From Serratia marcescens (lineage in GTDB: Bacteria > Pseudomonadota > Gammaproteobacteria > Enterobacterales > Enterobacteriaceae): a stretch of 64,000 bases of DNA. A model generated the notes under the pieces. It was not told where the DNA came from. It made no database searches and saw nothing but the letters and a program-made list of their open reading frames with translations. Positions within the stretch are counted from its first letter, which is position 1. Each line of letters begins with the position of its first letter. The translations under genes and the position numbers were made by a program. This document shows positions 19,646-29,301 of the stretch, one piece after another. Location: contig NZ_JARVZZ010000001.1 in NCBI RefSeq assembly GCF_029846115.1, forward strand, positions 4,030,001 to 4,094,000, in the 5' to 3' direction.

Positions 19646-20038
19646 ATGTTTGCCAACAGCCAAATGATCGGCGTGGACCTGGCGTTTCCCGACGTCTGTC
19701 TGACGCCAAGCCCGGCGCCGGTGCCCGTGCCCTACCCGGATATCGCCCTGGCGCCGACCGCCATCCCGAACGCGTTCAACATTCTGTTCGTCGGCACCCC
19801 GGCGCACAACATGGCGACGGTGACGCCGCTGACCAACGGCGACAACCCCGGCGTGGCCACCGGCGTCGCTTCCGGGACGGTAATGGGGCCGTCCCGCCAC
19901 CTGACCGGCGCCTTTACCGTGCTGCTCAAAGGCACCCCGGCCACCCGGCTGACCAGCCTCAGCCTGCAGAATTCCACCAACGCGCTCGGCATGCGCATCG
20001 TGCCGAGCCAATTAAAAGTGTTGCTGCTTGCGCCCTGA
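19646..20038 (+). CDS. DUF4150 PAAR-like spike-tip protein
   Basis: 130 residues from the ATG at 19646 (GGAGG ribosome site). The sequence begins MFANSQMIGVDLAFPDVCLTP and continues with Pro-rich turns and a conical-beta pattern (NILFVGTPAHNMATVTPLTNGD; LLKGTPATRLTS) typical of DUF4150, a PAAR-like family. It should sharpen the tip of the upstream VgrG. It carries no toxin extension, so any payload must bind non-covalently. Confidence 0.87.
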   Translation: MFANSQMIGVDLAFPDVCLTPSPAPVPVPYPDIALAPTAIPNAFNILFVGTPAHNMATVTPLTNGDNPGVATGVASGTVMGPSRHLTGAFTVLLKGTPATRLTSLSLQNSTNALGMRIVPSQLKVLLLAP

Positions 20039-20085
20039 TGACGGCGCCTTATTACACAGCCATTCAAACAAGAAAAGAGGATATT

Positions 20086-20586
20086 GTGAAAACACGGATT
20101 ACCCTGACGCTGCTGACCGCCCTGACGCTTGCCGGTTGTTCCACCCCGCCGCCGCCGCCGCCGGCACTCAATAACGACGCCCTCGTCAGCAGTGAAGTCA
20201 ACGGCGTCACGCTGCAGCACCGCGCCGCGGTAAGCGCGCCGAAACAGTTCAAGCCGATCGGTGAGGAGTACCGCAGTCTGTATGCCGCCAGCATCATGAG
20301 CAGCCCGAATTATACCGGCACCGCCGTCGGCAGCCTGGACAACGCCGCCGCGTTCTACGCGCTGGGCGAAGTGGAAAACAACTGGCTGGCGATCTCCGCC
20401 ATCCGCGGGGGCGACCTGATGGGTTATATCCAGGCCAACGCCGGCGTGCCGGAAGCGCGCTACAAATCGACGCTGCGCAAAGATCTGCCGCGCCGCGCGC
20501 GCGCCGCCAAACAGGACTGCGTCAAAGTCGGCGGCGACAGCAAGGCGTGTAAAAACGCCGGCTCAGCCACCTGGATCCTCCAGTAG
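20086..20586 (+). CDS. Lipoprotein of unknown function
   Basis: 166 residues from a GTG at 20086 with an AAGAGGA ribosome site. The signal peptide ends in a lipobox LAGC with Cys18 as lipidation site, then a run of six prolines. Two further cysteines near the C-terminus (in KQDC and KACKN) could form a disulfide. Family not recognised. It lies 32 bases before tssJ, another lipoprotein; it could belong to the VgrG module or to the membrane complex. Confidence 0.8.
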   Translation: MKTRITLTLLTALTLAGCSTPPPPPPALNNDALVSSEVNGVTLQHRAAVSAPKQFKPIGEEYRSLYAASIMSSPNYTGTAVGSLDNAAAFYALGEVENNWLAISAIRGGDLMGYIQANAGVPEARYKSTLRKDLPRRARAAKQDCVKVGGDSKACKNAGSATWILQ

Positions 20587-20618
20587 TCAGCACGCCTGCG
20601 GGCGACGAGATTCCCATT

Positions 20619-21146
20619 ATGACGACCCCTATCGCTTCCCGCTGGTGCGGGATGTTGTTTCTGCTGCTGGGCGCGCTGGCGCTCGGCGGTTGCATGTCTT
20701 CCGCCAAAAGCGTGCCGTCGCGTTATAGCCTGGTGTTCGATGCCGATCGCCAGGTCAACGCCGCCGCCGGCGCACAACCGGCGCCGATAAAAATTCGCGT
20801 GCTGCTGCTGCGTTCGGATGCGGAATTCATGGATGCCGACTTCTTCAGTCTGCAAAACGACGCCAAAAGCGTGCTCGGCAACAGCCTGCTGGACAGCGAT
20901 CAGTTCTTCCTGACGCCGGGCCAGACCGGCAAGAAGCTCGGTGGGCAAAGCGCGTTGGACGCGCGTTACATCGGCGTGATCGCCGAGTATCAAAATCTGG
21001 ACGGCAAGACCTGGCGCATTTCACTGCCGCTGCCGGAACCTACCGAAACCAATTTCTACAAGGTATGGCAATTCTCGCCGGATGAGCTGGAAGCGCATAT
21101 CGTCGCGGGCGTGAGTGGCCTGCGCCCCGTAAAAAAGGTCGACTGA
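20619..21146 (+). CDS. tssJ: T6SS outer-membrane lipoprotein TssJ
   Basis: 175 residues. The signal peptide has a lipobox (LGGC, lipidation at Cys25) and the mature part is the beta-sandwich (SRYSLVFDADRQVNAA; PIKIRVLLLRSDAEFMDADFFSL; DARYIGVIAEYQNLDGKTWR). TssJ anchors the TssJLM trans-envelope complex at the outer membrane and contacts the TssM periplasmic domain. It is first of tssJ-K-L-M. Confidence 0.95.
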   Translation: MTTPIASRWCGMLFLLLGALALGGCMSSAKSVPSRYSLVFDADRQVNAAAGAQPAPIKIRVLLLRSDAEFMDADFFSLQNDAKSVLGNSLLDSDQFFLTPGQTGKKLGGQSALDARYIGVIAEYQNLDGKTWRISLPLPEPTETNFYKVWQFSPDELEAHIVAGVSGLRPVKKVD

Positions 21147-21183
21147 CCTACCGCTGCGCTGAAGCGAAGTAACTATAGGTGTG

Positions 21184-22533
21184 ATGATGAAAGATGCTCA
21201 TAAGGTTGTCTGGACTGAGGGGATGTTTTTGCGCCCTCACCATTTCCAGCAGGCGGAAAACTATCTCGAAGGCTATATGCGCAACTGGGGCCAGGCCCAC
21301 AGCGGCTGTTTCTGGGGGTTCCTCACCCTGGATCTGGACCAAACGCTGCTGCGCCAGGGCAAGATTGCGCTCAACGCCGCCAGCGGCATCATGCCGGACG
21401 GCACGCCGTTTCGCTTCTCCGGCGCCCAGCAGGCGCCCGCGCCGCTGACCATCGCCGAAAACAAGACCGGTGAAAACGTGGTGCTGGCCCTGCCGACCTA
21501 CCGCGCGGGGCGTGAAGACGTGATCTTTCAGGAAAGCCCGGAGGCGCTGGCGCGCTATCTGGCTTACGAGAACGAAGTCGACGATCTCAACGCCGTCTCG
21601 GTGGGCAGCGCGGCGCTGCAGTTCGGCCGCCTGCGCCTGCGGCTGATGCTGGAGAGCGAACTCAACGCCGAATGGACGGCGCTCGGCGTGACCCGCGTGC
21701 TGGAAAAACGCGGCGACAACAGCCTGCGTCTCGATACCGCGCAGATCCCGCCGATGCTGAACTGCCAGGGCAACCCGGTACTGAAAACCTTCATCAACGA
21801 TCTGCAGGGCCTGCTGCAACAGCGCAGCCAGCAGATGAGCCAGCGTCTGCTGCAGCCGGGCCGCGGCGGCAGTTCCGAAATGGTCGATTTCATGCTGCTG
21901 CAGCTGATCAACCGCCATCTCGGCCAGGTGAGCCACGCCTACCATCTCGACCATCTGCACCCGGAGCGCCTGTTCGCCGATTGGCTGCAGTTCGCGACAG
22001 AGCTCGCCAGCTTCTCGGCGCAGCGCACCCCGGAAGGCCGCCTGCCGGTGTATGACCACGACAACCTGGCGCTGTGCTTCGGCAAGCTGATGCTGTTGCT
22101 GCGTCAGGGGCTGTCGGTGGTGCTGGAAGACAACGCCATTCAGCTGACGCTGGTCGAACGCTCCCACGGACTGAACGTCGCCACCGTGCAGGACGCCAAA
22201 ATGATGCGCGACTTCGGTTTCGTGCTGGCGGTGCGCGCCGACGTGGCCGCCGAGGTGTTGCTGACCCATTTCCCGGCGCAGATGAAGATCGCCCCGGTCA
22301 CGCGCATCCGCGATTTGGTGCAGCTGCAGCTGCCGGGCATCGGTTTGCGCACCATGCCCGCCGCGCCGCGCCAGATCCCCTATCACGCCGGCTACACCTA
22401 CTTCGAGCTGGAAAAAGGCGGCGACCTGTGGAAACAGATGGAAAAATCCAGCGCCTTCGCCCTGCACCTGGCCGGCGAATTCCCGGGGCTGGACATGGAA
22501 TTTTGGGCGATTCGCAGCCATACGGACCGGTAA
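21184..22533 (+). CDS. tssK: T6SS baseplate protein TssK
   Basis: About 449 residues. A GTG (21181) and two ATGs (21184, 21187) compete as starts; I take the first ATG. The diagnostic N-terminus KVVWTEGMFLRPHHFQQ is present. TssK trimers link the TssFG baseplate wedges to the TssL/TssM membrane complex. It ends three bases before tssL. Confidence 0.96.
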   Translation: MMKDAHKVVWTEGMFLRPHHFQQAENYLEGYMRNWGQAHSGCFWGFLTLDLDQTLLRQGKIALNAASGIMPDGTPFRFSGAQQAPAPLTIAENKTGENVVLALPTYRAGREDVIFQESPEALARYLAYENEVDDLNAVSVGSAALQFGRLRLRLMLESELNAEWTALGVTRVLEKRGDNSLRLDTAQIPPMLNCQGNPVLKTFINDLQGLLQQRSQQMSQRLLQPGRGGSSEMVDFMLLQLINRHLGQVSHAYHLDHLHPERLFADWLQFATELASFSAQRTPEGRLPVYDHDNLALCFGKLMLLLRQGLSVVLEDNAIQLTLVERSHGLNVATVQDAKMMRDFGFVLAVRADVAAEVLLTHFPAQMKIAPVTRIRDLVQLQLPGIGLRTMPAAPRQIPYHAGYTYFELEKGGDLWKQMEKSSAFALHLAGEFPGLDMEFWAIRSHTDR

Positions 22534-22536
22534 CCT

Positions 22537-23757
22537 ATGACTCAGGAAAATAGCACGGCGCCGGCGGCCAACCCGCTGGTAGATGCCGCCAACCCGCTGC
22601 TGAACGCCATTTCGCAGATCCGCCAGTCGGCCACGCACGCCAACCCGGCGCAGCTGCGCCAACAGCTGATCGACGAAATGCGCCGCTTCGAGATCCGCGG
22701 CCAACGCGCCAACCTGCCGTACGAAGTGATCATCGGCGCGCGTTATTGCCTGTGCACCGCGCTGGATGAAGCGGCGGCGCTGACCCCGTGGGGCAGCAAC
22801 AGCGTGTGGTCCGGCAGCGGGCTGCTGGTGACCTTCCATAACGAAACCTGGGGCGGCGAGAAGTTTTTCCAACTGCTGGCCAAGCTGTCGCAAAGCCCGC
22901 GCGAGCACATCAACCTGCTGGAGCTGATCAATTATTGCCTGCTGCTGGGCTTTGAAGGCCGCTACCGGGTGATGGAAAACGGCCGCTCGCAGCTAGAAAC
23001 CATGAAGCAGCGCCTGCTGCAGCTGATCCGGTCGGTGCGCGGCGGCTATGCCCCGCCGCTGTCGCCTCATGCGCTGGATCTGCCGGTACAGCAGAAACTG
23101 TGGCGCCCGCTGGTGCCGCTGTGGGCCTGCGTGGCGCTGACCGGCTTCCTGGCTTCGCTGCTGTTCATCGCCCTCAACTGGCGGCTGGGCGACAACACCA
23201 GCCCGGTGCTGGCGGCGATTTACCAAACCAATCTGCCGCAGGTGGCGATCGGTAACCCGGCGCCGGCCGCGCCGCCGACGCTGAGCCTGAAAAGCTTCCT
23301 GCGCAAAGAGATCGCCGAAGGGCTGGTGGTGGTGCGCGACGAAGCGCAGCAAAGCGTGGTGATCCTCAAAGGCGACGGGCTGTTCGACTCCGCCGCCACC
23401 ACGGTGCGCGCCAACTATATTCCGGTCATCGACCGCATCGCCGCCGCCATGAACGGCGTCAGCGGCAAGATCCTCGTCACCGGCTACAGCGACAACGTGC
23501 CGATCCGCAGCGCCCGTTTCGCCTCCAACTGGGAGCTGTCGCTGGCGCGCGCCGAAGCGGTCAGCGCCCGTTTGCAAAAGCACCTCGCCAACCCGCAGCG
23601 GGTCAAGGCCGAGGGCCGCGGCGAAAGCAACCCCGTCGCGCCGAACGATAACAAAGTGAACCGCGCGTTGAACCGCCGGGTAGAAATTACGCTGTTGGTC
23701 GCCCCGGAAAATACCCAGGCGGAAATCAACGGCTTGCCGCAAGGAACCGGAAAGTAA
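22537..23757 (+). CDS. tssL: T6SS inner-membrane protein TssL with OmpA-like domain
   Basis: 406 residues. The cytoplasmic DotU domain (about 40-185) is followed by one membrane helix (about 190-215, ACVALTGFLASLLFIAL) and a periplasmic OmpA-like peptidoglycan-binding domain (about 260-395; GYSDNVPIRSARFASNWELS). This is the extended TssL type that anchors to the cell wall itself, so no separate TagL is needed. Its stop overlaps the tssM start by one base (TAATG). Confidence 0.96.
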   Translation: MTQENSTAPAANPLVDAANPLLNAISQIRQSATHANPAQLRQQLIDEMRRFEIRGQRANLPYEVIIGARYCLCTALDEAAALTPWGSNSVWSGSGLLVTFHNETWGGEKFFQLLAKLSQSPREHINLLELINYCLLLGFEGRYRVMENGRSQLETMKQRLLQLIRSVRGGYAPPLSPHALDLPVQQKLWRPLVPLWACVALTGFLASLLFIALNWRLGDNTSPVLAAIYQTNLPQVAIGNPAPAAPPTLSLKSFLRKEIAEGLVVVRDEAQQSVVILKGDGLFDSAATTVRANYIPVIDRIAAAMNGVSGKILVTGYSDNVPIRSARFASNWELSLARAEAVSARLQKHLANPQRVKAEGRGESNPVAPNDNKVNRALNRRVEITLLVAPENTQAEINGLPQGTGK

Positions 23758-26700
23758 TGCTCAGTACGTTATTCTCCATCATCACCAGCCGCCTGCTGTG
23801 GGGCTTTGTCGGCATCACCGCGCTGGCGTTCATCATCTGGATGATCGGCCCGCTGGTGGCCATCGGCGACTATCGCCCGCTGGAGCCGGAACTCAACCGC
23901 CAGATCGCCATCGGCGTTATCTACCTGATCTGGTTCCTGTGCCGCCTGATCCCGCGCCTCTACAGCGCCTGGTTCAACAGCCGCCTGTTGAGCAACCTGC
24001 GCGCCGCCGAAGCGGTGCCGGCGGAAGACGGCAAGCCCGAAGTTAAGCAAGACGAACAGCTGGCGCAGCGCTTCGACGAAGCGGCGCAGCTGCTGAAAAA
24101 GGCGCGCTTCGCACCGGGCCAGGAGGGCGGCAAACACCGCTGGATGACCCGCTTCAGCCGCCAATACCTGTACCAGCTGCCGTGGTATGTGATCATCGGC
24201 GCGCCCGGCGCCGGCAAGACCACCGCGCTGGTCAATTCCGGCCTGCACTTCCCGCTGGCGGATCGCTTCGGCAAAGCCGCGCTGCGCGGCGTGGGCGGCA
24301 CCCGCAACTGCGACTGGTGGTTTACCAACGACGCCGTGCTGCTCGACACCGCCGGCCGCTACACCACGCAGGAAAGCCAGCGCGAAGAAGACGCCGGCGA
24401 ATGGCAAAGCTTCGTCGCGCTGCTGAAAAAATACCGCACCCGCCAGCCGATCAACGGCGTGATGGTGACCATCAGCGTGGCCGATCTGCTGAGTGACAGC
24501 GCCGAAGCGCGCGCCGCCCAGGCCAGTGCGCTGCGCAAACGCCTGATCGAACTGCACGAGCAGCTGGGCATTCACTTCCCGGTCTATGTGCTGGTGACCA
24601 AAACCGACCTGCTCAACGGCTTTATGGCCTACTTCGGCAGCTTCGACAAAGCGCAGCGTGACCAGATCTGGGGGTTCACCTTCCCTTACGAGCGCTCGCG
24701 GCAGCCGGACTTCAATCTGAACGCCGCTTTCGAACAGCAATACGCCCTGCTGCAACAGCGGCTGGACGCGGCGCTGCCGGATACGCTGCTGATGGAGCAC
24801 GACGCGCGCCAGCGCGCCGAAAGTTATCTGTTCCCGCAGGAGTTCGCGGCCCTGCGCCCGCTGCTCAGCCAATACCTGGAACAGGTGTTCGCCACCTCCA
24901 GTTTTGAAACCCGCTTTACCCCGCGCGGCATCTATTTCACCAGCGGCACACAGGAAGGTCTGCCGTTCGACCGGGTGATGGGCGAGCTGAACCGCTACCT
25001 GCAGCTGCCGACGGCAAACTCAGGGGCGCAGGCCAACGCGGCCTGGGACAGCGTGGGCCAGGAAGCGCCGATCCCGGCGGCCAAGGGCCAAAGCTTCTTC
25101 CTGAAAGAGACGCTGGAATCGGTGGTCTTCCAGGAATCCGGGCTGGCGGGCAGCAACCGCTGGTGGGAATACCGCAACCGCGCCCTGCACTGGGCGGGTT
25201 ACATCGCGCTGGCGGCAATCCTGGCGGTGCTGGCGATGCTCTGGTTCACCAGCTACGGCAACAACAAGGCCTATCTGGCGGAAGTGGCCGCCAAGGTGCC
25301 CGGCGTCGAGCGCCAGGGGCAAAACCTGACGCAGTTGGGCAACGGCGACATGTTCTCGCTGCTGCCGTTCCTCAATAGCCTGCTGCACCTGCCGGACAGC
25401 CAGAACTTTTCGCTGGACGATCCGCCGTTCACCTACCGCATGGGGCTGTTCCGCGGCGATCAGGTGAGCGACGCCGGCAATGCGCTGTACCAAAAAGCGC
25501 TGAAAGAGCTGCTGCTGCCGCAGGTGGCGCAACAGATCGCCACCACGCTGCGCAACGACAACCACGGCGACGCGGACTTCAGCTACGAAGCGCTGAAGGC
25601 CTATCAGATGCTGTATCTGCCGAAGCAGTACGACGGCAAATTCCTGCGCGCCTGGGTGATGCTCAACCTGCAGCGCAACCTGCCGCAGGGCAGCACGCAG
25701 AAACAGCTGCAGCAGATCGAATGGCACCTGAGCCAGCTGCTGGATACGCAGATCCAGGCCTCGCCTTACGCCAAAGACGAACAGCTGGTGGCACAGGCGC
25801 AGGCCGCCATCAATCGGGCGCCGCTGTCGCAGCGCGTCTATGGCCGCCTCAAGCGCCTGCTGCTGAAACAGACCGACATCAAGCCGGTCAGCCTGGTCGA
25901 TTTGGCCGGCCCGCAGACCGAGCTGGCGTTCAGTCGCAAAAGCGGCAAACCGGTCACCGACGGCGTGCCGGGCCTGTTCACCCCGCAGGGGTACTGGAAA
26001 GCGTTCAACGACAACATCGACCCGGTGACCGACACCCTGCGCAAGGAAGACGTCTGGGTGTTGAACAGCCAGACGCCGGAGCAGAAAAGCGCCGATCTGA
26101 CCAAGACCATCCGCCAGCTGTACATGCAGGATTTCATCGGCGCCTGGGATGAGCTGCTGGGGGATATCCAGCTGGCCAACATCGGCAACCTGACCCAGCG
26201 CATCAGCAGCGCGCGGCTGCTCTCCGGCAACCCGTCGCCGATGCGCAACCTGCTGGTCAACGTCAGCAAAAACGTCACCCTGCGCGACGAGAAAAGCGAC
26301 GCCGACTCCCGCTCGCTGCTGGCCAAAACCGAAGACAGGCTGAATCAAAACGCCAACCGCACGCTGGAAGCGCTGTTCACCAACCGGCCGGCCAACGCCG
26401 ACGGCGACGTGTCGGTCCAGCCGGAACAGCTGGTGATGGCGCACTTCGCGCCGCTGCTGGAGCTGGCGCAAAGCCAGGGCGAAGGCAATAAGGCGATCCC
26501 TTTCGACAGCGTGCTGAAGCAGGTCGATGAGCTGTACAGCTATCTGACTGCGGTGCAGGGCGCGGCCAACAGCGGCATGTCGGCGCCACCGAGCGACATC
26601 ATCCCGCGCCTGCAGGCCGAGTCCGGCCGCTTGCCGGTGCCGTTCAAACAGATGCTACTGTCGCTGGCGATCGGCGCCAGCAGCGACACCCAGCGCAAAG

Positions 26701-27392
26701 AGATGGAGAACGTGAAAAAGCGCATCAGCTTCGAGGTCGGCAGCTTCTGCCGCCAGGCGATCGCCGGCCGTTATCCGCTGGTGGCCCGGGCGCGCCAGGA
26801 CGTGACGCCGGACGATCTGGCGCGCATGTTCGCGCCGAACAGCGGGCTGATGGACAGCTTCTTCCGCGACAATCTGCAGGGCAAGGTCGATACCACCCGC
26901 GCCAACTGGCGCTTTACCCCCGGCGTGGACGGCAAGACGCTGCCCGGTGGCGAAGGCATCCTGCGTTCATTCCAGCAGGCGCAGCGCATCCGCGACGCCT
27001 TTTTCGCCAACGGTACCGCGACGCCCTCCTACCGCGTGACCGTACGGCCGGTGCGGATGGATAACGATATCCTCAACCTGACGCTGGATATCGACGGCCA
27101 GCTGTTCAAATACAGCCACGGCCCACAGGTGCCGCTGGTGGTCAGTTGGCCGGGCACCCGCAATACCAACCAGGTGCATTTGCAGCTGGCGCTGGCCAAC
27201 GGCACCACCGCCAGCCTGGTGACCAGCGGGCCGTGGGCGCTGAACCGCCTGGTGGATATGGCGCAATCTTCGGGCACCGGCGGCCTCGGCCGCCAGGCGA
27301 CCTTCAATCTCGACGGCCACCGTGTCACGCTGGAGTTCACGCCCAACAGCATCCGTAATCCGTTCCAACTGCCGGCCTTCTCGTGCCCGTAG
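23757..27392 (+). CDS. tssM: T6SS inner-membrane protein TssM (IcmF family)
   Basis: 1211 residues. Two membrane helices near the N-terminus (about 13-33 and 50-68), a cytoplasmic GTPase-like domain with Walker A GAPGAGKT (148-155), a third helix (about 480-500) and a long periplasmic part that reaches TssJ. The family signature WVLNSQTPEQKS and the C-terminal beta domain (SYRVTVRPVRMDNDI; WPG) are intact. Full length for the family. Confidence 0.97.
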   Translation: MLSTLFSIITSRLLWGFVGITALAFIIWMIGPLVAIGDYRPLEPELNRQIAIGVIYLIWFLCRLIPRLYSAWFNSRLLSNLRAAEAVPAEDGKPEVKQDEQLAQRFDEAAQLLKKARFAPGQEGGKHRWMTRFSRQYLYQLPWYVIIGAPGAGKTTALVNSGLHFPLADRFGKAALRGVGGTRNCDWWFTNDAVLLDTAGRYTTQESQREEDAGEWQSFVALLKKYRTRQPINGVMVTISVADLLSDSAEARAAQASALRKRLIELHEQLGIHFPVYVLVTKTDLLNGFMAYFGSFDKAQRDQIWGFTFPYERSRQPDFNLNAAFEQQYALLQQRLDAALPDTLLMEHDARQRAESYLFPQEFAALRPLLSQYLEQVFATSSFETRFTPRGIYFTSGTQEGLPFDRVMGELNRYLQLPTANSGAQANAAWDSVGQEAPIPAAKGQSFFLKETLESVVFQESGLAGSNRWWEYRNRALHWAGYIALAAILAVLAMLWFTSYGNNKAYLAEVAAKVPGVERQGQNLTQLGNGDMFSLLPFLNSLLHLPDSQNFSLDDPPFTYRMGLFRGDQVSDAGNALYQKALKELLLPQVAQQIATTLRNDNHGDADFSYEALKAYQMLYLPKQYDGKFLRAWVMLNLQRNLPQGSTQKQLQQIEWHLSQLLDTQIQASPYAKDEQLVAQAQAAINRAPLSQRVYGRLKRLLLKQTDIKPVSLVDLAGPQTELAFSRKSGKPVTDGVPGLFTPQGYWKAFNDNIDPVTDTLRKEDVWVLNSQTPEQKSADLTKTIRQLYMQDFIGAWDELLGDIQLANIGNLTQRISSARLLSGNPSPMRNLLVNVSKNVTLRDEKSDADSRSLLAKTEDRLNQNANRTLEALFTNRPANADGDVSVQPEQLVMAHFAPLLELAQSQGEGNKAIPFDSVLKQVDELYSYLTAVQGAANSGMSAPPSDIIPRLQAESGRLPVPFKQMLLSLAIGASSDTQRKEMENVKKRISFEVGSFCRQAIAGRYPLVARARQDVTPDDLARMFAPNSGLMDSFFRDNLQGKVDTTRANWRFTPGVDGKTLPGGEGILRSFQQAQRIRDAFFANGTATPSYRVTVRPVRMDNDILNLTLDIDGQLFKYSHGPQVPLVVSWPGTRNTNQVHLQLALANGTTASLVTSGPWALNRLVDMAQSSGTGGLGRQATFNLDGHRVTLEFTPNSIRNPFQLPAFSCP

Positions 27393-27410
27393 CCCCGAAA
27401 GGACATGACC

Positions 27411-28130
27411 ATGAGCACTGATTCAAGCGCCCCGACGAGCCTCGGCTGGTACGGCAAACTTCCTTCCGCCGGCGACTTCCTGCAGCGCCGCCTGCCCGAT
27501 CCGGTGGTCAACAACTGGGCCCACTGGTTCCATAACGGGCTGGTGAATTTGCAGCGCGATGCGCAGGGGCCGAACGGCCATCCGTTCAGCAATGCACCGG
27601 TGTGGAACTTCGTGATCCCCGCCACGCTCGGCAGCCCGTACGTGCAGATGGGTTGCCTGTTGCCGGCGCGCGATCGCGTCGGGCGACGCTACCCGATCTG
27701 CGCGCTGCGCCTGTTCAGCCAACAGGATTGGCGACCGCAACAGCTGAACATGGCGGCGAGCTGGTACCAACAGCTCGGTCATACCCTGCTGAACGGCGTG
27801 CGCAACGGTTTCTCCGCCGAGCAGATCGACCGCACGTTGCAGGCTATTCCGGCGCTGCCCAGCCCGCCGGCGGAAGCGGATTCAGAGATATTGTCGATTA
27901 TCGGTTTTCAGCATCCGGACGTGCCGGGCCTCGGCTGGCAACAGGCCGCCGACTGTTTCGACCCGGCGCAGTACACCAGTTTCTGGTGGACCAATCAGGC
28001 CGACGGACACCCGCTCTACACCCACGTGCACAGCGGCAACCTCACCGTGCAGCTATTTTCACTGCTGTTCGAGCCCAACGGCTGGGCGCGCCCCGGTCGC
28101 GGCGGCCAGTACCCGCAAATGTTTGATTAA
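27411..28130 (+). CDS. tagF: T6SS accessory protein TagF (ImpM)
   Basis: About 239 residues from the ATG at 27411, which is better spaced from the GAAAGGA ribosome site than the in-frame ATG at 27405. The family start GWYGKLPSAGDFLQRRLP and the core FVIPATLGSPYVQMGCLLPARDRVGRRYPI are clear. TagF is a post-translational repressor of T6SS firing in Pseudomonas and Serratia, acting through Fha in a route parallel to PpkA/PppA. Confidence 0.95.
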   Translation: MSTDSSAPTSLGWYGKLPSAGDFLQRRLPDPVVNNWAHWFHNGLVNLQRDAQGPNGHPFSNAPVWNFVIPATLGSPYVQMGCLLPARDRVGRRYPICALRLFSQQDWRPQQLNMAASWYQQLGHTLLNGVRNGFSAEQIDRTLQAIPALPSPPAEADSEILSIIGFQHPDVPGLGWQQAADCFDPAQYTSFWWTNQADGHPLYTHVHSGNLTVQLFSLLFEPNGWARPGRGGQYPQMFD

Positions 28131-28153
28131 CATCGCTCGTTGAAGGAAATTTT

Positions 28154-29180
28154 ATGGCTATCGACACCGATACCCTGCTGGCCCCGGTCGACGCGGACAA
28201 TCCCTGCGGCGACAACCTGGAATACGACGCCGACTTTCTGGCGATGGAACAAGCCGCCACCGGCAAGGCCGAACAGCAGTTCGGCAGCACCATCATTCCG
28301 GAAGAAGCACCGGACTGGGTGCAGGTCGAGCGCCTCGCGACCTCGCTGTTGGCACGAACCAAGGACCTGCGCGTCATGCTGTATCTCACCCGCGCCTGGA
28401 CCCAACTGCGCGGGTTGCCGGGCTACGCCGACGGGCTGACGCTGATCCACCAGTCGATACTCCGCTACTGGGACACCCTGCAGCCGCCTCTGGAGTTCGA
28501 TGGGGAAGCCGACCCGCTGTTTCGCATCAATGCGCTGGCCGACCTTGGCGACAAGGCCGCGCTGGCCGCCAGCGTCCGCGCTGCGCCGCTGCTGAAAAGC
28601 GCCGCCGGAGAAATCTCGCTGCGCGATGCCGGCGCCCTGCTCGACGGCAGCAAGCAGGAGTGCCCCAACTTTCCCGGCGGCCGTGCGCGGCTGCAGGATG
28701 AACTGGCGCAGCAGGATCGCCCCGAAGGCGCCCTGGTGACGCGCATCGCCAACACCCTGAGCGCCATTCGCGGCGAAGTGACCCGCCATCTGGGAGAAAG
28801 CGCACTGCCGGAAATGAGCGCGCTCACCAAGGTCTTTTCTCTGGTGGCGCTCGCCGGCCAAAGCGATGCCCCGGCAGCCGCCGAACCGGACGCCTTGCCG
28901 GACACCGCCGCCGTGCCCCCGCCGCCGTGCAAGCGCCACCGCCCCGCTCAACTGGCGCAGCGCGCAGATCCAGTCGCGCGACGATGCCCAGCTGATGCTG
29001 GACAAGGTGAAAAACTATTTTCGTCTTCATGAGCCGAGCCACCCGGCGCCGCTGATGATCGATCGGGTCCAGCGGTTGATTACGCTGGACTTTATGCAAA
29101 TCGTCCGCGATTTGGCGCCCGATGGGCTTAACCAACTGGAGACCATTCTCGGTCGCCCCGACAACGAGGAGAACAGCTAG
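28154..29180 (+). pseudogene. tssA: T6SS baseplate/cap protein TssA, frameshifted in this sequence
   Basis: The first 250 codons encode a normal ImpA_N-type TssA (LLAPVDADNPCGDNLEYDAD; PDWVQVERLATSLL; TKDLRVMLYLTRAW). In frame the protein then becomes Arg/Pro nonsense and ends at 29032 after 292 residues. The conserved TssA C-terminus (RDDAQLMLDKVKNYF, then HEPSHPAPLMIDRVQRLI, FMQIVRDLAPDGLNQLE) continues in the next frame to a TAG at 29178-29180. The join lies in a C/G-rich linker at about 28913-28955, which includes a CCCCC run at 28916-28920. The net change equals one base gained or two lost. The repaired protein would be about 342 residues. It could be a sequencing error or a real lesion. 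Confidence 0.88.
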
Positions 29181-29301
29181 CCGCCGACCTTTGTTCTCTT
29201 GACGCATCCGATACCGTCTGCTCCCGCGCAGACCCGAATCAGAACCTGACTCTCCCAGCCGGACGAGGCGCGTTCCCAATCGCCATTAGATGGAGTAAAT
29301 C

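Noticed and set aside
21148..22908. 586-codon minus-strand frame across tssK and tssL
   Set aside because: Covers two well-supported genes in antisense and shows the same mirror composition; no independent support.
28905..28960. Programmed ribosomal frameshifting in tssA
   Set aside because: No slippery heptamer, stem or internal Shine-Dalgarno typical of known sites, and no precedent that I know for TssA; an indel is simpler.
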